Shown here piece after piece: positions 60,187 to 64,000 of a DNA stretch of 64,000 bases. A program made the translations under genes and the position numbers. The number at the start of each line of letters is the position of its first letter. Positions within the stretch are counted from its first letter, which is position 1. Source of the DNA: Eubacterium_B sp034180045 (GTDB lineage: Bacteria > Bacillota > Clostridia > Peptostreptococcales > Anaerovoracaceae); assembly GCA_034180045.1 (NCBI GenBank), contig JAXFOY010000010.1, forward strand, positions 1-64,000. Direction: 5' to 3'. The notes beneath the pieces were generated by a model. The model saw nothing but the letters and a program-made list of their open reading frames with translations. It made no database searches and was not told where the DNA came from.

Positions 60187-60633
60187 ATGGAAAACAACAA
60201 TTATCAAAACGATTGCAATCAACAGGGAAATTACAATCAGTACGGCTCTTACAATCAGCCGGGCGGAAACGGATTTCTACCACATTTACCGATTCATAAG
60301 AGAAATATAGTTTTGTGTATTATTTTGACACTTATAACCTGTGGATTATACGGGATATATTGGATAGTAGTTATAAATGATGAAATTAATTGCCTAGCGG
60401 GTGAGTCTAATGATACATCGGGCGGAATGGTTATTTTATATACATTTATAACATGTGGTATCTATGGTATCTTTTGGTTGTACAAAATGGGAAACAAAGT
60501 AGACAAGATTAATGGAAAAATTAACGGTAATTCCGGTTTAATGTATATTATACTTGCTTTTTTAGGACTAAGTATAATTTCTCATGCAATTATGCAGGAT
60601 GTAATCAACAACTATGCAAGAAGAATGTACTAA
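60187..60633 (+). CDS. DUF4234 membrane protein
   Basis: 148 residues: an Asn/Gln/Tyr-rich N-terminus (about 30 residues, NYNQYGSYNQPGGNG) followed by the DUF4234 region with three membrane segments (IVLCIILTLITCGLYGIYWIV; MVILYTFITCGIYGIFWLYKM; LMYIILAFLGLSIISHAIM). The repeated TCGxYGIxW motif is typical. Function unknown. AAAGGAG precedes the start, and the downstream DUF2752 gene overlaps by 20 bp. Confidence 0.85.
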   Translation: MENNNYQNDCNQQGNYNQYGSYNQPGGNGFLPHLPIHKRNIVLCIILTLITCGLYGIYWIVVINDEINCLAGESNDTSGGMVILYTFITCGIYGIFWLYKMGNKVDKINGKINGNSGLMYIILAFLGLSIISHAIMQDVINNYARRMY

Positions 60634-61006
60634 AGGTAAAAAAAGAGATTTTTTAAGGCATTTTGTGAGGCGCATAACACCTTTTGTTATACTTGGGCTT
60701 ATATATTTTGTTTGGCTAAAAATGACGCAAATATATATACCTTGTGCCTTTAGATTTATTACGGGATGTAAGTGTCCGGGATGTGGAATTACGACCATGT
60801 GTGTCAGAGGGCTAAGCCTTGATTTTACATCGGCATTTTATGCTAATCCATTCATTTTTTTGACCTTGCCATTCATCATTTTTGAAATTATATATTGTGA
60901 ATTAATCCGTTTTAGAAATCAAAAGATGCCAACTTGGAATAATATTCTTATTCTGATTTACTGTTTAGGACTCGTTATATTCGCTATCGTGAGGAATATC
61001 TTATGA
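60614..61006 (+). CDS. DUF2752 membrane protein
   Basis: 130 residues with the DUF2752 hallmark CKCPGCGITTMCVRGLSLDF between the first and second of three membrane segments. Overlap with the DUF4234 gene indicates coupled translation; the two families are often neighbours. Function unknown. Confidence 0.85.
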   Translation: MQEECTKGKKRDFLRHFVRRITPFVILGLIYFVWLKMTQIYIPCAFRFITGCKCPGCGITTMCVRGLSLDFTSAFYANPFIFLTLPFIIFEIIYCELIRFRNQKMPTWNNILILIYCLGLVIFAIVRNIL

Positions 61007-61106
61007 TAGCGAAGCTGTTTTTCTTGAAGTGTACTTGATGATATGTTATAATATTTTTCGTTGCTGAACTTGTTTAACACATATTTTCAGCGAATAATAT
61101 ATTGAT

Positions 61107-61195
61107 GGAGAAGTATCGAAGTGGTCATAACGAGCCGCACTCGAAATGCGGTTGCTCTCACGGGCACGTGGGTTCGAATCCCACCTTCTCCGCCA
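61107..61195 (+). tRNA. tRNA-Ser (CGA)
   Basis: The acceptor stem GGAGAAG/CTTCTCC closes a class II tRNA with anticodon loop CTCGAAA (anticodon CGA), a long variable arm (GCTCTCACGGGCACG region), and T-loop GGTTCGAATCC. The CCA end is encoded (61193-61195). Confidence 0.95.
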
Positions 61196-61203
61196 AAATA
61201 CTA

Positions 61204-61240
61204 AGTCTGTAGGCGGCGTTTGCCGTTTGCAGGCTTTTTT
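61204..61240 (+). terminator. Intrinsic terminator after tRNA-Ser
   Basis: AGTCTGTAGGCGG (61204-61216) pairs with CCGTTTGCAGGCT (61223-61235), 13 pairs including G-U, followed by TTTTT. Confidence 0.9.
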
Positions 61241-61844
61241 ATATATTTAGAAGCGGCTTACGAAGCGAAGGTGAAATGTGCAATAAATCATCGGCTATAC
61301 CGTTGAGACTAAAAGGCTTTAGTGAAAAAATACCTCCTATGCTAAGATAAATGCGGTCGCGTGCCGCAACATCAAAGCAAGGAGGGGTTCAAATGTCAAA
61401 GAATTTTCTTTTGCCAATTAAAAATACATGAGAAATTTTCAAAAAATGTATTCTACATTAAATCTGCAACTCCATTTTTTTAGTGAAATGAATAAGTGAC
61501 AGTCTAAATCTCGTATCTTTCGCTATACTTTATATGGGCGTTATATTATCAATACATATAAATATAGGTTTTGACATAGATAAACTATTCTAAATATATT
61601 ACCATAATTATCAAAAAAATAAAAGACTTGTTTTTTGATAATTCTAATTTATTCTTTATTTAAGGTTAATATTATATTATTTACACATAAAATTTTTTGG
61701 GGGAGTGTTTCCAATGTGGTATGAAAAATAACTATTATTTTCAATCTATATTTATGTTATTTGAAACGAGATTCCATATGAAAATTAAAAGTAAAAATTT
61801 AAGAAAATTAACTAGAACTGTAACAATGTATAAACATATAATGC
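61241..61844. other. AT-rich region without a recognisable gene
   Basis: No substantial reading frame. AGGAGGGG at 61381 sits in front of a 12-codon frame starting at 61394, and GGGGGAG at 61699 precedes a 5-codon frame starting at 61714. Both look like ribosome binding sites whose genes have been cut off or replaced. TTGACA (61571-61576) and TATATT (61595-61600) could be a promoter. Base composition drops sharply relative to the DNA left of the tRNA, as expected for acquired DNA. Confidence 0.5.
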
Positions 61845-62204
61845 ATGGGTGATGTTATGAATAAAATAATTGGTGTTTTTTTGGGATTGGTGTATTCTAT
61901 TAGCTTACTGATAGGATTAGTCTTTTTGAAAAATAATATTATTCACTCTAATGTTTTTGTGTGTATGTTTACATGTGTGATGCTAATTGGCACTTTATTA
62001 AAATCTCAGAAACACAAAAAAATGTTGCTAGTTCTTTCATTTGTATATTTAGTTCTCACCATCATGTCTATACTTTACTCATTATTCGCTTTCGCTACAC
62101 CTAAGTATGAAATGGTTACTTTTATAATTACGGTGATTCTAATAATCTTTCAACCTATTGCATCATATTATATTATTGGGCAGCGAGATATAAAAAAAGA
62201 TTAA
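61845..62204 (+). CDS. Small membrane protein of unknown function
   Basis: About 117 residues, nearly all hydrophobic, with four predicted membrane helices (IIGVFLGLVYSISLLIGLVFL; VFVCMFTCVMLIGTLL; MLLVLSFVYLVLTIMSILYSLF; MVTFIITVILIIFQPIASYYI) joined by short basic loops (KSQKHKK). No family recognised. The start could be the ATG at 61857. AT-rich coding with no strong ribosome binding site, so expression is uncertain. A terminator follows. Confidence 0.55.
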   Translation: MGDVMNKIIGVFLGLVYSISLLIGLVFLKNNIIHSNVFVCMFTCVMLIGTLLKSQKHKKMLLVLSFVYLVLTIMSILYSLFAFATPKYEMVTFIITVILIIFQPIASYYIIGQRDIKKD

Positions 62205-62226
62205 AAACTCCACCGTGTTAAATCAT

Positions 62227-62254
62227 AAACACCGGCTTATCCGGTGTTTTATAT
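62227..62254 (+). terminator. Intrinsic terminator after the small membrane protein gene
   Basis: AAACACCGG (62227-62235), loop CTTAT, CCGGTGTTT (62241-62249), then TATAT. Nine perfect pairs. Confidence 0.85.
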
Positions 62255-62445
62255 TTCCATCTCAACATCATCATCTTTTGATATACCACGATAATTATTT
62301 TCTTTATGCAGAACTATCTTTTTGTGTATGATTTTGGTGTGGTAACTTAAAGCATAACGCAGATTGAGAGTTTCCGCTCTTTAATTATTCAGTTGTAACA
62401 TATCTATTGTAATCCTATGTTTCCCTTATAAATCTGTAATAATCA

Positions 62446-62474
62446 TTGATTTAAGACATCATATATGATATGCT
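62446..62474 (+). promoter_or_regulatory. Promoter with embedded palindrome, Fic operon
   Basis: TTGATT (62446-62451), 17-bp spacer, TATGCT (62469-62474). The perfect 12-bp palindrome ATCATATATGAT (62458-62469) occupies the spacer, an ideal site for autorepression by the first gene's HTH protein. Confidence 0.55.
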
Positions 62475-62516
62475 AAAATTATATAATTATAACTACCTGA
62501 AAGTGAGGATAGCCTA

Positions 62517-62705
62517 ATGGATTCTAACATCGAGCGTTGGTACTCAATGAAAGAAATTTGCGAATATCTCGGGGTCAGCCGTGACACCGTTCTCGCTTGG
62601 ATAGAAAAGAGAAATATGCCCGCCGCAAAAACAGGTCGTTTATGGAAATTCAAGGTCAGCGAAGTAGACGCTTGGATGAAATCCGGCGTTGCAGCAGATA
62701 AGTAA
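62517..62705 (+). CDS. Excisionase-family helix-turn-helix protein
   Basis: 62 residues forming a single MerR/excisionase-like winged HTH: RWYSMKEICEYLGVSRDTVLAWIEKRNMPAAKTGRLWKFKVSEVDAWM. Such proteins act as excisionases or as DNA-binding antitoxin/regulators ahead of Fic genes. The palindrome in its promoter suggests autoregulation. GTGAGGATAGCCT precedes the start. Confidence 0.85.
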   Translation: MDSNIERWYSMKEICEYLGVSRDTVLAWIEKRNMPAAKTGRLWKFKVSEVDAWMKSGVAADK

Positions 62706-62716
62706 GGGCACGCATT

Positions 62717-62908
62717 ATGAACGAAGAACGATTAAACGCTTTTGAAAAAATGCTTTCCGACATTCTTTCGCAGTATGACTCGGTCACAGAGAAATTGGCG
62801 GCTCTCAAGGCTGAGGGAAAAGAGAAAACCGTTACCTATCGCCAGCTTTTTACAAACAAATTGTCGTACTACCGGACATACGGTCTTTTGGATAATGATA
62901 AGAAATAA
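62717..62908 (+). CDS. Small protein preceding Fic, possible antitoxin/accessory
   Basis: 63 residues, helical and charged (RLNAFEKMLSDILSQYDSVTEKLAALKAEGKEKTVTYRQLF), predicted to form a coiled coil followed by a Tyr-rich tail (NKLSYYRTYGLLDNDKK). I do not recognise a named family, but its position between an HTH gene and fic with 11- and 12-bp gaps suggests it modulates the toxin or interacts with it. Confidence 0.65.
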   Translation: MNEERLNAFEKMLSDILSQYDSVTEKLAALKAEGKEKTVTYRQLFTNKLSYYRTYGLLDNDKK

Positions 62909-62920
62909 CGGAGGTACGAA

Positions 62921-63526
62921 ATGGCACTTGAAAATAAATTAGGACTGACAAGTTCTGCCGACCTTGCACGTGAAGAAGAACGAATCAGTAAGAAAAAGGC
63001 TGTGAAGCTTTTTGATAAAGAAATTTTAGATAGTCTTCCTGCCGGCAAGTTTTCTACATTGCAGGCAATCCATAAATACCTCTTTGAGGACATTTACGAC
63101 TTTGTAGGCGAACTCAGAACAGTCAATATTGCAAAGGGTAATTTCCGTTTTGCTCCTTTAATGTATTTGCAAGCAGCGCTTGAGAACATTGATAAAATGC
63201 CGCAGTCAAACTTTGACGAGATAGTTGAAAAGTATGTTGAGATGAACATTGCCCACCCGTTCCGTGAGGGCAACGGGCGTAGCACTCGCATTTGGCTTGA
63301 CCATATCTTAAAGAACGAAATCGGCAAAGTGGTTGACTGGAGCAAGGTTGATAAAGAAGATTATCTCCTTGCAATGGAGCGCAGCCCGATTAAAGATGTG
63401 GAAATCAAAGTGTTACTAAAAGGTGCGCTTACAGACGAAATAAACAGCCGCGAAGTCTATATGAAAGGCATCGACCACAGCTACTATTATGAGGGTTATA
63501 CAACCTTTAAGACGGAAGAATTATAG
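62921..63526 (+). CDS. fic: Fic-domain protein AMP-transferase (class III architecture)
   Basis: 201 residues. The Fic active-site motif is complete: HPFREGNGRSTR (about residue 110), supplying catalytic His, metal-binding acidic residue and phosphate-binding Arg. The flap region GELRTVNIAKGNFRF precedes it. At the C-terminus SYYYEG (Ser187, Glu191, Gly192) matches the inhibitory [S/T]xxxE[G/N] helix motif, so this is probably a self-inhibited class III Fic enzyme. Targets are unknown. GGAGG precedes the start. A second Fic gene follows 16 bp later. Confidence 0.92.
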   Translation: MALENKLGLTSSADLAREEERISKKKAVKLFDKEILDSLPAGKFSTLQAIHKYLFEDIYDFVGELRTVNIAKGNFRFAPLMYLQAALENIDKMPQSNFDEIVEKYVEMNIAHPFREGNGRSTRIWLDHILKNEIGKVVDWSKVDKEDYLLAMERSPIKDVEIKVLLKGALTDEINSREVYMKGIDHSYYYEGYTTFKTEEL

Positions 63527-63542
63527 GAAATGAGGTACAAAT

Positions 63543-64000
63543 ATGCCCGATAAGAATTGGCAATTTGAACTTGAAGAATATATAAGACAGGGCGAGCCTG
63601 AAAGAGCCGAAAAAAGTGAAGCTTGGCAAACTGCTATCGGCTTGCAGGCGGTTGACGGGTTGAAAACCTCCGAATATTTGCTGGACACCGCAAAGGATCA
63701 CATCGAGGGCAAAATCACCATTGACGAGGCTCAAAAGCGTATTTACAGCTATTATGAGCAGAGATCCACCCGTACAGAAACGGAAAACGAAACAAAGGAA
63801 GCGGACATCGTTTCTGCAAGAATAACCAAGCTTTTAGGCGAAAAGGCGTTTCAATTTTCCCCTGCCGAGTGGATTACCATTCACCGCAGATTGTTTGAGG
63901 GCGTATTCGACCACGCCGGACAAATCCGAAAGTACAACATTTCCAAAAAGGAATGGATACTGAACGGCGAAACAGTTACCTATGCAGATTTTAACAGTAT
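63543..64000 (+). CDS. Second Fic-family protein, antitoxin-fused N-terminus (cut by window end)
   Basis: At least 152 residues, running off the right edge. The first about 75 residues resemble a VbhA-like antitoxin segment (TAKDHIEGKITIDEAQKRIYSYY), although the residue four before the Glu is Lys rather than Ser/Thr. The Fic fold then begins (SPAEWITIHRRLFEGVFDHAGQIRKYNISKKEW). The HxFx[D/E]GN motif would lie beyond the window. GAGGTACAAAT precedes the ATG. Confidence 0.8.
   Translation, partial: MPDKNWQFELEEYIRQGEPERAEKSEAWQTAIGLQAVDGLKTSEYLLDTAKDHIEGKITIDEAQKRIYSYYEQRSTRTETENETKEADIVSARITKLLGEKAFQFSPAEWITIHRRLFEGVFDHAGQIRKYNISKKEWILNGETVTYADFNS

Larger units (their letters stand above)
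62205..62516. other. Intergenic region before the Fic operon
   Basis: Contains the terminator at 62227 and the promoter/operator at 62446. Nothing recognisable between 62260 and 62440; the sequence is AT-rich and noncoding in all frames as far as I can see. Confidence 0.5.

Overview
The window looks like chromosome from a low-to-mid GC, Gram-positive-type anaerobe of the Clostridia. The best fit is an amino-acid-fermenting member of the Anaerovoracaceae/Family XIII group (Mogibacterium or oral '[Eubacterium]' relatives). The evidence is a near-complete lysine-to-butyrate/acetate fermentation locus, a large homodimeric-type pyruvate:ferredoxin oxidoreductase, a SCIFF peptide/maturase pair, an oligopeptide ABC importer and strong AGGAGG-type ribosome binding sites. 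The genus is inference; the lysine-fermenting lifestyle is well supported.

Layout. 1-3.9 kb: serA facing away from serC-apgM (serine from glycolytic phosphoglycerate). 3.9-14.5 kb: housekeeping genes (D,D-carboxypeptidase, uvrC, a DUF1292 protein, a COG2509-like flavoprotein, an orphan histidine kinase, a FlK-like thioesterase, an HD-domain protein, mutM, a dynamin-like GTPase). 14.5-20.8 kb: oppBCDF-oppA peptide uptake. 20.8-24.5 kb: thiS-thiF-thiG-thiH-thiE behind a short terminator-embedded RNA that matches the HMP-PP (thiS-motif) riboswitch architecture. 24.5-29.6 kb: an AIM24-type protein, glnS, scfA-scfB and an rRNA pseudouridine synthase. 29.7-41.9 kb: lysine fermentation: kal on the minus strand, a regulator whose sensor half is a degenerate copy of the pathway enzyme Kdd, then kdd, kamA, kamB, kamC, kamD, kamE and a two-subunit CoA-transferase. 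42.1-45.6 kb: pyruvate:ferredoxin oxidoreductase. 45.7-48.1 kb: an FAD reductase and an NhaC-type antiporter on the minus strand. 48.2-54.0 kb: a YlmH-like gene and a compact aromatic operon (DAHP synthase, aroB, aroA, aroC, chorismate mutase, aroQ). 54.1-61.0 kb: an unknown 95-residue protein, rmuC, a metallophosphoesterase, deoB-pyrimidine nucleoside phosphorylase, a lipid kinase and two small membrane proteins. 61.1 kb to the end: tRNA-Ser(CGA), then an AT-rich, poorly coding stretch and a Fic toxin-like operon, which looks like accessory DNA next to a tRNA gene.

How it fits together. Peptides enter through Opp. Lysine is isomerised by KamA and KamDE (kept active by KamBC) and oxidised by Kdd. 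After cleavage by Kce, whose gene is not in this window, the C4 unit is deaminated by Kal, and CoA is moved by the AtoDA-type transferase. PFOR handles pyruvate. The kdd and PFOR promoters share a TGTATACAAA element just downstream of the predicted start of transcription. The regulator gene and kdd share a GAACCGAAAAAG-type element.

Most unusual items: (1) the Kdd-derived regulator, which has lost both the Rossmann glycine loop of Kdd and the GAFTGA loop of sigma-54 activators; (2) a SCIFF precursor with five rather than six cysteines and Gly where the crosslink-accepting Thr is expected; (3) the thiS-leader riboswitch; (4) a structured spacer between the thiG Shine-Dalgarno and its start codon.
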